A stretch of 64,000 nt of DNA from Rhizomicrobium electricum (GTDB lineage Bacteria > Pseudomonadota > Alphaproteobacteria > Micropepsales > Micropepsaceae), in the NCBI RefSeq assembly GCF_011762045.1, contig NZ_JAASQS010000004.1, forward strand, positions 248,001-312,000, given 5' to 3'. How positions within the stretch are numbered: position 1 is the stretch's first letter; the number at the start of each line of letters is the position of its first letter. Below are positions 17,662 through 29,607 of this stretch, piece by piece. A program made the position numbers and the translations under genes. The notes under the pieces are model-generated. The model did no database searches, had not been told where the DNA came from, and saw only the letters and a program-made list of their open reading frames with translations.

Positions 17662-18507
17662 ATGCAGCTTCTGTCGCGCGGTTTGGCCGCTGTGCTCGTC
17701 ATCGGCGTCGGCATGTCCCTGTCGGGCTGCGCCTGGATCGATCGTCAGACCGGCAAGGAAGAGCAGCGCGACGCCGACTATCAGGAACGGCCGATCGAGC
17801 AGATCTACGCCGATGCCTGGAAGAAGCTGCGCAACAACGACTGGGCCGATGCCGCCAAGCAGTTCGCCGAAGTCGAGCGTCAGCATCCCTATTCGGTGTG
17901 GGCGCGCCGCGCCTCGCTGATGAGCGCCTACTGCTACTATCAGGCCAACAAATACACCGACGCGGTGTCCGCCGCCGACAACTACATCTCGCTGCATCCC
18001 GGTTCGAAGGAAGTGGCGTATGCCTTCTACCTGAAGGCGGTGTCGCTCTATGAGCAGATCGTCGACGTCGAGCGCGACCAGACCAACACCGAACAGGCGC
18101 TCGTTGCCCTGCAGGACGTGGTGCAGCGTTTCCCCGATACCGAATACGCCCGCGACGCCACCCTGAAGATCGACCTGACGCTGGATCACCTTGCCGGCAA
18201 GCAGATGGAAGTCGGCCGCTATTATCTTCATCGCGGCGACTACATCGGCGCCATCAACCGCTTCCGCGTCGTGGTCGAACAGTATCAGCGCACCACCCAG
18301 ATCGCCGAAGCCCTGGAGCGGCTGACCGAGGCCTATTACGCCCTCGGCCTCACCCGCGAAGCCCAGACCGCCGCCGCCATCCTCGGCCACAACTATCCCG
18401 GCAGCCCCTGGTACGAGGACGCCTACAACCTGCTTCAGAAAAAGCATCTGAAGCCGGAAGAGGACAAGGGCTCGTGGATTTCGCGGGCGTTCAACCACAT
18501 TCTGTAA
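17662..18507 (+). CDS. bamD: Outer membrane assembly lipoprotein BamD
   Basis: BamD is an essential lipoprotein of the BAM complex that folds beta-barrel proteins into the outer membrane. The 281-aa product has a lipobox LSGC (Cys near residue 23) and five TPR-like units, including ADAAKQFAEVERQHPYS, AYYALG and the segment ALEALQ-like VALQDVVQRFPDTEYARDA typical of BamD/YfiO. ATG 17662 is preferred over TTG 17656. It lies between lpxC and recN, the usual alphaproteobacterial order. A TAACCGGTTA palindrome at 17553-17562 in front of it may be a regulatory site but I cannot assign it. Confidence 0.95.
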   Translation: MQLLSRGLAAVLVIGVGMSLSGCAWIDRQTGKEEQRDADYQERPIEQIYADAWKKLRNNDWADAAKQFAEVERQHPYSVWARRASLMSAYCYYQANKYTDAVSAADNYISLHPGSKEVAYAFYLKAVSLYEQIVDVERDQTNTEQALVALQDVVQRFPDTEYARDATLKIDLTLDHLAGKQMEVGRYYLHRGDYIGAINRFRVVVEQYQRTTQIAEALERLTEAYYALGLTREAQTAAAILGHNYPGSPWYEDAYNLLQKKHLKPEEDKGSWISRAFNHIL

Positions 18508-18525
18508 AAAGCGACGGATTTCCTG

Positions 18526-18543
18526 CCTCCTCCGCGGAGGAGG
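18526..18543. repeat. Perfect 18-bp palindrome between bamD and recN
   Basis: CCTCCTCCGCGGAGGAGG is a perfect palindrome 18 nt after the bamD stop. It has no T run on either strand, so it is not a standard terminator; it may stabilise or attenuate the transcript. Confidence 0.4.
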
Positions 18544-18610
18544 AAAGAACGCTTGATCCTTCCCTTCTTCTGGTCACTATTCGTTCCGAAAGATTCTGGG
18601 TGAACGCGCG

Positions 18611-23036
<4,426 letters not shown>

Positions 23037-23076
23037 ACTGCGGCTCGCCCCAGTCGTAATCCGCTGACGCGCGCCG

Positions 23077-23763
23077 TCAGTTGCGGCCGTCGACGATCTG
23101 CTCAGCCTCGCGCAATGCTTGGCGATAGCCCTCGGATTCTTCTGTTGCCAGGAACGGGGCCGATGGCGGCTGATAGGAACCGTCCTTCACGTCCCAGCGC
23201 GTCACGGTACACAGGTCGCTGAAGAATTCGTGGCCGCCGGGGCAGGCGCCGACGCATTCGCGCGTTTTCACCGGGTGGCACGACAGGATCAGCACGATCC
23301 GGGGCGTTTGACCGGGAGCGGTGCGCCGCGATTGTTCGATGTCCATCGTCTTGTCGGCATCGATCGCGATCGGGCAATCGGGCGTGCCGGCACACTTGTC
23401 GTCGCGCCGCATCACCACAATGCCGGCCAGCGGCCGCGTGCCGATCTGCTCTTTCCCGCTTTGGAGGCGCTGCATTGTCGTGATGGTCGCTTGGTAGAGG
23501 TTCCGCATGCCTTTGGGGCCGTTATGGCCGGCGACGAGGTAATAGCCGCCGATCACGACGGCCAGCGGCAGGCCGAGGTTGACGATGCGGAACGTCATTC
23601 CGTGGCGCAGCGTGTTGTAGTCGATCCAGAACCCCTTCTGGCTGCCAGGGTCGTAATGCGCCGCGGCAAGCACGACGCGGAGAACGATTTTCAGAACCAG
23701 ATACAGCGCGATCCACGCCAGCAGCGCGAACCCGAACAGCGTGTTTTCGGAATAGTATTCCAT
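23077..23763 (-). CDS. Membrane protein with Cys-rich cytoplasmic or periplasmic domain, unknown
   Basis: The 228-aa product has two transmembrane helices: residues about 9-33 (LFGFALLAWIALYLVLKIVL) and about 60-78 (IVNLGLPLAVVIGGYYLVAG). A soluble domain of about 150 residues follows with seven Cys, among them DKCAGTPDC, SCHPVKTRECVGAC and LC, a spacing that suggests disulfides and hence a periplasmic location. The family is not recognised. It is 25 nt downstream of the NIPSNAP gene in the same direction and may share its transcript. Confidence 0.65.
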   Translation of the reverse strand: MEYYSENTLFGFALLAWIALYLVLKIVLRVVLAAAHYDPGSQKGFWIDYNTLRHGMTFRIVNLGLPLAVVIGGYYLVAGHNGPKGMRNLYQATITTMQRLQSGKEQIGTRPLAGIVVMRRDDKCAGTPDCPIAIDADKTMDIEQSRRTAPGQTPRIVLILSCHPVKTRECVGACPGGHEFFSDLCTVTRWDVKDGSYQPPSAPFLATEESEGYRQALREAEQIVDGRN

Positions 23764-23788
23764 CGTGCCCCCCGGAACGTGGTGAAAC

Positions 23789-24109
23789 CTACACCGTCCA
23801 GTTCACCGCGCTTTCGTCCATTTCGACCGGCACCACGTCGTGCTTTTCCAGCACCGGCATGAAAATTCCCGACAGCGTATTCGTCCACGCGGCGCCGCCG
23901 TAGAATTCGTTGGTCATTTTGGTGCGCGACGCCGCGTCGGGAAAGCCGCGCATCCAGAAGACTTTCTGTTCGTCTTCGGTCGAGGCCCATGGTCCGGCGC
24001 ACTTGACGCCGATGCGCTTCAGTTCGGCGAAGGTCGGTCCCTTCAGCGCTTCGAGAATGGCGGCGCGGTGGCCGCGCTTGATGGTGTAGGTGCGCAGTTC
24101 GACGATCAT
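23789..24109 (-). CDS. NIPSNAP family protein
   Basis: The 106-aa product is a complete NIPSNAP domain, a dimeric alpha-beta barrel of the ferredoxin-like type: start MIVELRTYTIKRG, middle VFWMRGFPDAASRTKMTNEFY, and the closing segment PVEMDESAVNWTV are typical. Bacterial members are small cytoplasmic proteins of unclear role; some lie near degradative enzymes. Here it follows an esterase gene with a 65-nt gap. Confidence 0.85.
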   Translation of the reverse strand: MIVELRTYTIKRGHRAAILEALKGPTFAELKRIGVKCAGPWASTEDEQKVFWMRGFPDAASRTKMTNEFYGGAAWTNTLSGIFMPVLEKHDVVPVEMDESAVNWTV

Positions 24110-24174
24110 GGGCTTCCCCTAGCTGAGCGCGACCGGAAAAGTGTGCAGCGGTTTTCCGATCAGTCGCGCGACAA

Positions 24175-25185
24175 TTAAAGAAGTGCATTGGCGAGAATGG
24201 GCAGGCTGCGGTCCATGCGGTAATCGACCGAGGAATGATTGTCGGGAAATTCCTCGTAAATGTGCGGCACGCCGAGCGCATCGAGCCGCTTGTGCATCCG
24301 CCGGGCGCCGTAGACGAGATTGTACTGGTCCTCGTCGCCGCAATCGAGATAGAGCGCCTTCAAGCGCTTCAAGCCTTCGCCGTGGGTTTCGACCAGCGTC
24401 AGCGGATCCCATTTGACGAAATTGGCCCAGCGTTCGGGAATGATCTCGCAAGTGTCGATCGTCACCGGCAGGCGCACGCCCATGAAGGCATCCGGATCGG
24501 GATCGTAGGTGGCGCACATGGCGAGATCCATCAGCACATGCACGTCGCCGTCTTTCACTTTCACCGCGGTGGCGGCGAAAAAGGCTTCCAGCCATTTTTG
24601 GATGGAATTCTCGGTCTTGGCGATCGCCCGCAAAACCTTCGGCCAGTCGCTTGCGAACAGCAGTTCGAACGCCTTGTCGCCGGAATGATCGGCCGCCGCC
24701 GACCAGAAATCGGGATGCAGCAGCGCATGCACCATGGCGCCGTAGCCGCCCGAGCTTTTGCCGAAACAGCCGCGCCGCCCGGCACCGCCGCAGGAAAATT
24801 CGCGTTCGACCAGCGGCACCATTTCCGAGAGCAGGAAATCGTCCCAGCGGCCCAGCGCTGCGGAGTTGATATACTGATTGCCGCCGAGCTTGGTGTAGCA
24901 ATCGGGCAGGGCGACCACCACCGGCGGCATGGCGCCGGTCGCGATCAGCCGGTCGAGCCGTTCCGGCAAATTCTCGCCGAAGTTTTTCCAGTTGGTGTGC
25001 GACGGCCCGCCGCCGGTGAAGCCGACGAGATCGACCAGGAGCGGCAAGCCGCGCCCGTCGTGATCCGCCGGCACATAAACATCGATGCGCCGCTCGGTCG
25101 GTTCGCCGATCAGATTGCCCTGCAGCACCGTGCTTTCGAGCCACAGCGCCGAGACGGTGCCGCGGGGAAACGCCTCGCGCCGCAT
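24175..25185 (-). CDS. Alpha/beta-hydrolase, esterase D type
   Basis: The 336-aa product belongs to the esterase D-like alpha/beta-hydrolases. The nucleophile Ser lies in GKSSGGYGA, the acidic residue probably in LDCGDEDQYN, and the His in FPDNHSSVDYR. No signal peptide is seen, so it is cytoplasmic. The start ATG at 25185 overlaps the stop of the aminopeptidase gene by one base (TGATG), with GAGGG upstream; a longer reading from 25215 would run into that gene and is unlikely. Coupled expression with the aminopeptidase is inferred. The natural substrate is unknown. Confidence 0.85.
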   Translation of the reverse strand: MRREAFPRGTVSALWLESTVLQGNLIGEPTERRIDVYVPADHDGRGLPLLVDLVGFTGGGPSHTNWKNFGENLPERLDRLIATGAMPPVVVALPDCYTKLGGNQYINSAALGRWDDFLLSEMVPLVEREFSCGGAGRRGCFGKSSGGYGAMVHALLHPDFWSAAADHSGDKAFELLFASDWPKVLRAIAKTENSIQKWLEAFFAATAVKVKDGDVHVLMDLAMCATYDPDPDAFMGVRLPVTIDTCEIIPERWANFVKWDPLTLVETHGEGLKRLKALYLDCGDEDQYNLVYGARRMHKRLDALGVPHIYEEFPDNHSSVDYRMDRSLPILANALL

Positions 25186-26999
25186 CAGATCGCCCTCGTG
25201 GCGGCCGCCAGCCACGCCTTGGTGTCGTCATCGACGAGCGGCGACAGCACCTCGCGCACGCGCGCATGATAGGCGTTGAGCCAAGCCTTCTCCGCCTCGG
25301 TCATCAGCGCGGGTTCGATCAGGCGGGTGTCGATCGGGGCCAGCGTGATGGTTTCGAATTCCATCATCCTGCGATCGCCTGGGTTGGCGCAAAGCTGCAC
25401 CACGACAAGGTTCTCGATGCGGATGCCGTATTCGCCCGCCTTGTAGTAGCCGGGCTCGTTGGAGATCACCATGCCGGGCTTCAAGGCCTGCGGGATCGGG
25501 CGCTTGGAAATGTTCTGCGGGCCTTCATGGACCGACAGATAGGCGCCGACGCCGTGGCCGGTGCCGTGATCGTAATCGAGCCCTGCGTCCCACAACGGCC
25601 GCCGCGCGAAGCTGTCGAGCTGCACCCCCGCCGTGCCTTCGGGGAACTTGGCGGTGGCGAGCGCGATATGGCCCTTCAAGACGCGGGTGAAGCGGTCCTT
25701 CATCTCCGCGCTCGGGGTGCCGACGATAATGGTGCGGGTGATGTCGGTGGTGCCGTCGGGATACTGGCCGCCGGAATCGATCAGATAGATCTCGTTCATC
25801 TTGATCGGCAGGTTCGACGACTGCGTCACATGATAGTGCGGGATCGCCGCGTGTTCCGATGCCGCCGAAATCGAATCGAACGACAGATCGGTGAGGTATT
25901 CCGACGTACTGCGGAACGCCTCCAACTGCTGCGCCGCCTTGATCTCGTCGAGTCCGCCTTTGGGCGCCTCGGCATCGAGCCAGCACAGGAACTTCGCCAT
26001 GGCGATACCGTCGCGCAGGTGCGCCTTGCGCATGCCTTCGATCTCGACCGAGTTCTTGCACGCCTTGGCGAGCTGGCAGGGATCGGCCATCCGCTTGACG
26101 GTGGCGCCGGCTTTTTCGAGCCGCGCGAAGATCGCCGCCGCGGCGGTGTTGGGATCGGCCGCGACGGTTTTGCCTTTCAGGGTGTCGAGCACCGGCGCGA
26201 ATTCCGCGGGCGTATGGCGGCGCACGCTGTTGCCGAGATGGGCGATCAGCTCCGGCGAAGTCTTCTTCTCGTCGATGAACCAGTCGGCGGTGCCGTCGCT
26301 GTGCAGGATCGCGAAGCTGAGCGCGAACGGGGTGTGCGGAACGTCGTCGCCGCGGATGTTGAACAGCCAGGCGATCGAATCCGGCATGGTCTGCACCAGC
26401 GCATCGGTGCCTTTGGCTTTGATCTCTTCGGCGATGCGGGTGCGCTTTTTCTCCGAGGTCTCGCCGGCCATGTTGAACGGCTGCACGATGGCCTTGGCGG
26501 TCGGCGGCTCGGGCTGATCGGCCCACACCGCATCGATCGGATTGGTGCTGCAGGCGACGAGGGTTGCCCCGGCTTTCTCGACGCTCGCGGTCAAGGACTC
26601 GATGGCGCTCGCGGTATGCAGCCAGGGATCGAAGCCGATCTTGGCGCTCTTGGGTGCGTTCTGCTCCAGCCACGCGCCGGGGCCTTCGGCGATCAGATCG
26701 TGCGGTTCGATCAAATCAAGATCGACCTGGCCCCGCACCATCAAGGTGTAGCGGCCGTCGACGAAGATCGCCGCCTTGTCCTTCAGCACCACCGCGATGC
26801 CGGCCGAGCCGGTGAAGGCGGTGAGCCATGCGAGGCGCTCGGCGTGCTTGGGCACGTATTCGCCTTGGTGCTCGTCGGAGCGCGGCACCAGAAAGCCGTC
26901 GAGCCCGCGGCGGGCGAGTTCCTCGCGCAGGAGTTTCAAATGCGGCGCACAGGTCGCCGGATCGGAGATTTCGTCGAACGACTGGAAGATCTTTTTCAT
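25185..26999 (-). CDS. Xaa-Pro aminopeptidase (M24B)
   Basis: This 604-aa cytoplasmic metallopeptidase removes an N-terminal residue preceding proline. It has two creatinase-like N-domains (residues about 1-310), the pita-bread M24 domain, and the C-terminal extension of the long eukaryote-like form. Metal ligands are visible: Asp in YLIDSGGQY and in TTDITR, His in GTGHGVG, Glu in SNEPGYY, and Glu in GIRIENL. The start is the ATG at 26999 (MKKIFQSFDEI); the frame is open further upstream but that part is not family-like. The esterase follows with one-base overlap. Confidence 0.93.
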   Translation of the reverse strand: MKKIFQSFDEISDPATCAPHLKLLREELARRGLDGFLVPRSDEHQGEYVPKHAERLAWLTAFTGSAGIAVVLKDKAAIFVDGRYTLMVRGQVDLDLIEPHDLIAEGPGAWLEQNAPKSAKIGFDPWLHTASAIESLTASVEKAGATLVACSTNPIDAVWADQPEPPTAKAIVQPFNMAGETSEKKRTRIAEEIKAKGTDALVQTMPDSIAWLFNIRGDDVPHTPFALSFAILHSDGTADWFIDEKKTSPELIAHLGNSVRRHTPAEFAPVLDTLKGKTVAADPNTAAAAIFARLEKAGATVKRMADPCQLAKACKNSVEIEGMRKAHLRDGIAMAKFLCWLDAEAPKGGLDEIKAAQQLEAFRSTSEYLTDLSFDSISAASEHAAIPHYHVTQSSNLPIKMNEIYLIDSGGQYPDGTTDITRTIIVGTPSAEMKDRFTRVLKGHIALATAKFPEGTAGVQLDSFARRPLWDAGLDYDHGTGHGVGAYLSVHEGPQNISKRPIPQALKPGMVISNEPGYYKAGEYGIRIENLVVVQLCANPGDRRMMEFETITLAPIDTRLIEPALMTEAEKAWLNAYHARVREVLSPLVDDDTKAWLAAATRAI

Positions 27000-27039
27000 G
27001 GCGCGGCAGGTTACGGCCAACGCCGGGCGGAATCCACCC

Positions 27040-27900
27040 TTACGCCCGTTCCAGCACCAGTGCGCTCCAGCTTCCGTCGCGACGGGTATCGACCAGCTTG
27101 AGGCCGTGCGGGCGGTAGTAGCTGAGCACCAGGATTTCCTGCCAATGCAGCAGGCCCGACAGCACCAGCGTGCCGCCCTTGGCAACGATATGGGAGATCG
27201 ACGGCGCCAGCCGCGTCAACGGGCCGGCCAGGATGTTGGCGAGAATGAGATCGTAAGGCGCCAGGGTGCGCAGGATCGGATGCATCGGCCCATCGGCGAC
27301 GACCGACTGGACCAGCGGCCCGACGCCGTTGGCGACCGCGTTCTCGCGCGTCACTTCGATGGCGATCGGATCGATGTCGGAGGCGGTGACGGGTTCGCGC
27401 CACAGCTTGGCGGCGCCGATGGCGAGCAGACCGGTGCCGCAGCCGATGTCGAGCACGTTGTCGTAGCGCCGCAGCTTGGCGAGCGCCGAGAGAACCGAAA
27501 GGCACAACGCGGTGGTTTCGTGATGGCCGGTGCCGAACGCCTGCCCGGCTTCGATCTTCATCGGAATGACGCCATGCGGCACCTTGCCGGCGTCGTGGGC
27601 ACCATAGACGAAGAAGCGTCCGGCGCGTACCGGCGGCAGGCCTTCCTGGGAAAGCTTGATCCAATCGGCATCGGGCAGAAGCTGCACATGCACCGCCTTG
27701 CCGACGATGCGGCTGAGCAGATCGCCGTCCGGCATCACGTCGTACAGCGCCTCCACCATGCCGTTATCCTTGAACGGGTCCTCCTGGATCAGCACGGCCT
27801 GCGGGCTCGGCGGCGCGAGCTCCAACGCCGCCACGATATCGGGCGCATCGATCTTCTTGCAGGGAACGGAGGCTTTCCAGAGGGGGGGCTGCGTGTTCAT
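27040..27900 (-). CDS. prmA: Ribosomal protein L11 methyltransferase
   Basis: PrmA trimethylates ribosomal protein L11 using S-adenosylmethionine. The 286-aa product has an N-terminal substrate-recognition domain and a Rossmann methyltransferase domain, with the PrmA-specific GQAFGTGHHETT, motif I LDIGCGTGLLAIGA, and motif IV LILANILAGPL. ATG 27900 is chosen; ATG 27909 adds three residues. It lies 40 nt upstream of the aminopeptidase gene in the same direction. Confidence 0.95.
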   Translation of the reverse strand: MNTQPPLWKASVPCKKIDAPDIVAALELAPPSPQAVLIQEDPFKDNGMVEALYDVMPDGDLLSRIVGKAVHVQLLPDADWIKLSQEGLPPVRAGRFFVYGAHDAGKVPHGVIPMKIEAGQAFGTGHHETTALCLSVLSALAKLRRYDNVLDIGCGTGLLAIGAAKLWREPVTASDIDPIAIEVTRENAVANGVGPLVQSVVADGPMHPILRTLAPYDLILANILAGPLTRLAPSISHIVAKGGTLVLSGLLHWQEILVLSYYRPHGLKLVDTRRDGSWSALVLERA

Positions 27901-27931
27901 GGGGCGCATTTACGCCAGCGCCGCCATTTCC

Positions 27932-28321
27932 TCAAGCTGTGGACTTGGCGCGCCAGAGAAGCCCGCCGAGGACGGCAGCAACGACGAACAGTGCGGGAAC
28001 ATCGCCCGCCAGATGGCCCATGTGGTTCATTCCGCCGGCGGTTCCGAAGGATTGCTGCGTCATGATGGCTCCATGGACGAGGCTCGAAACCGCGGTGAAC
28101 CAGATCAGGCTTTGATGGGCGAGCGGATCGCGCGCGGCGCGAATGAGAAATACGCCGAGGGTGGCGTAGAGCCCGACGATCATCATGAAATAGTCGGACT
28201 CGTAGGGCGCGCCGTGGTGCCAGATCCAGCCCGACGGCCACACCAGCGCGATTGGATAAAAGAGAAGACAGACGACGCCGAAGACAACCAATGCAAGCCG
28301 GAGCAGGGACAAGGCGTTCAT
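27932..28321 (-). CDS. Small four-helix membrane protein
   Basis: The 129-aa product has four likely transmembrane helices: residues about 6-28, 44-62, 72-90 and 106-124. The first loop, WPSGWIWHHGAPYESDYF, is rich in aromatic residues, and HGxxM and HMGHL supply several His. It resembles small membrane proteins of unknown function found scattered in proteobacteria; I cannot name the family with certainty. It precedes prmA by 31 nt on the same strand. Confidence 0.65.
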   Translation of the reverse strand: MNALSLLRLALVVFGVVCLLFYPIALVWPSGWIWHHGAPYESDYFMMIVGLYATLGVFLIRAARDPLAHQSLIWFTAVSSLVHGAIMTQQSFGTAGGMNHMGHLAGDVPALFVVAAVLGGLLWRAKSTA

Positions 28322-28351
28322 GACTGGACCCTTATCGATGTGGGTGGCGTG

Positions 28352-28768
28352 TTACGGAACCTTCTGCAACAGAGAGTCGTGCTGGCCGATGAGGGCCGGA
28401 TCGCCGATCAGGGCGATGGGCGAAGCCGCCGCATCATAGCGCTGAGTGAAGACGAACGCATCCGCACCCGGCTCGCCGGCGATCACCAGAATGGCATCGA
28501 ACGGCGTGCCTTCGACGGTGACAGTGCCGTCATACGTCAAGGCATAGGTCGACGTCGTATCGGACTCCCGGGCAAGAAACGCCGCGGCTTGTTCCACCAC
28601 GTCGTCCTTCGCTGCGAACGCGCGGATATAACAATGCCCGCCGCTCTCGATCAGCACGAACGGCGCAAAATCCGCCGCCCCCTGCCGCGCCGCCAAACCT
28701 TGCTCCAGCGCGACCAGCGCGAGGTCGGAGACGGTTTCGGTGATGGTGATATCATCGGCTTCAGGCAT
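28352..28768 (-). CDS. Soluble protein of unknown function
   Basis: The 138-aa product is acidic, without signal peptide or membrane helix. Its composition and pattern (a helix of VSDLALVALEQGLAARQG followed by several short beta strands) suggest a small alpha/beta domain. No family is recognised. ATG 28768 is taken as start; the frame also allows TTG 28771. It is 30 nt upstream of the four-helix membrane protein on the same strand and may be co-transcribed. Confidence 0.6.
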   Translation of the reverse strand: MPEADDITITETVSDLALVALEQGLAARQGAADFAPFVLIESGGHCYIRAFAAKDDVVEQAAAFLARESDTTSTYALTYDGTVTVEGTPFDAILVIAGEPGADAFVFTQRYDAAASPIALIGDPALIGQHDSLLQKVP

Positions 28769-28776
28769 CAAGGCTT

Positions 28777-29583
28777 CTATTTATGCTTTTCACCCAGCAG
28801 ATAGCATGGATGGCTGGTTTGGGGATGCCTATTCTGGCGCCAATTTCTGGCAAATATATGCTTCGTGAAGCAGAGATAGTTGTCGCCTTTTCGGTGTGAG
28901 GCGTCCTTATCGATCTCCTGGTTGTAACTGTCACCTTCGATGTCTCTGAGGATCACGGGCTGCTGCAATACGGGCTTGAGCGATCCGACGCGGAGGTCGA
29001 AGACCGAGACCGTCGCAGCGTAGAACCCGCCGCCACCTTCGTTCGTGATCGTGGTCAGCAGGGGCCGTGTCGGATCATCGATCATCGCGAAACGCTGCAC
29101 GGTTCCGTGATGGACCGTTTCAAACTGGTACGTTGCGGTGATCTTCCATCCGTTGCCGCCTGATGATAGGCGAAACAGGCGGGAGAGCGCGGTACACGAA
29201 CCCGGCGGATTACCATCGGCAAACTCATACTGAATGAGCGCCAAAAAGTCCGCGCGCGTTCCTGGCCAAGGCAACACTTTAAGCCGAACCTCGCGTCGTG
29301 TTCTGACATGGCCGTCGTCACTCAGGAGGTCTGACGCTAGACACTTTTCCATGTCGTCGTTCGGTGCGCCGTCGACACGATAGACCGCAGAGTCCGCCAA
29401 CGCGTCACGAAACTTGAATCTATCAATATTGCCGCTGCGATCGATGTGCTTGTTGGCTAGCAAGGAAATCGTGGTGTGCGGGAATATTGCGTGCAGCAAC
29501 TCGACGTCGCTCGGCTTTGCCTGTGCAGAGGTCAGCTCCACCAGCCCAGCGAGTGTGCATGTCAATAAACGACAGGATCTCAT
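28777..29583 (-). CDS. Exported protein of unknown function
   Basis: The 268-aa product starts with a short signal peptide (MRSCRLLTCTLAGLVELTSAQA). The mature part contains scattered Cys and a Gly-rich segment, TNEGGGGFYAATVSVFDLRVG, and ends in the basic YLLGEKHK. No family is recognised. Codon use is a little less GC-biased than in the surrounding core genes, which may hint at later acquisition. It lies 8 nt before the small soluble protein gene on the same strand. Confidence 0.6.
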   Translation of the reverse strand: MRSCRLLTCTLAGLVELTSAQAKPSDVELLHAIFPHTTISLLANKHIDRSGNIDRFKFRDALADSAVYRVDGAPNDDMEKCLASDLLSDDGHVRTRREVRLKVLPWPGTRADFLALIQYEFADGNPPGSCTALSRLFRLSSGGNGWKITATYQFETVHHGTVQRFAMIDDPTRPLLTTITNEGGGGFYAATVSVFDLRVGSLKPVLQQPVILRDIEGDSYNQEIDKDASHRKGDNYLCFTKHIFARNWRQNRHPQTSHPCYLLGEKHK

Positions 29584-29607
29584 CGGCCCCCCCGAAGTTT
29601 TGAAACG

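Noticed and set aside
18526-18543. Palindrome after bamD as an intrinsic terminator
   Set aside because: There is no T run on either side, so I list it only as a palindrome.
18508-18610. LexA box in front of recN
   Set aside because: GTTC occurs once near 18585, but the second half-site is not at the required spacing of seven bases.
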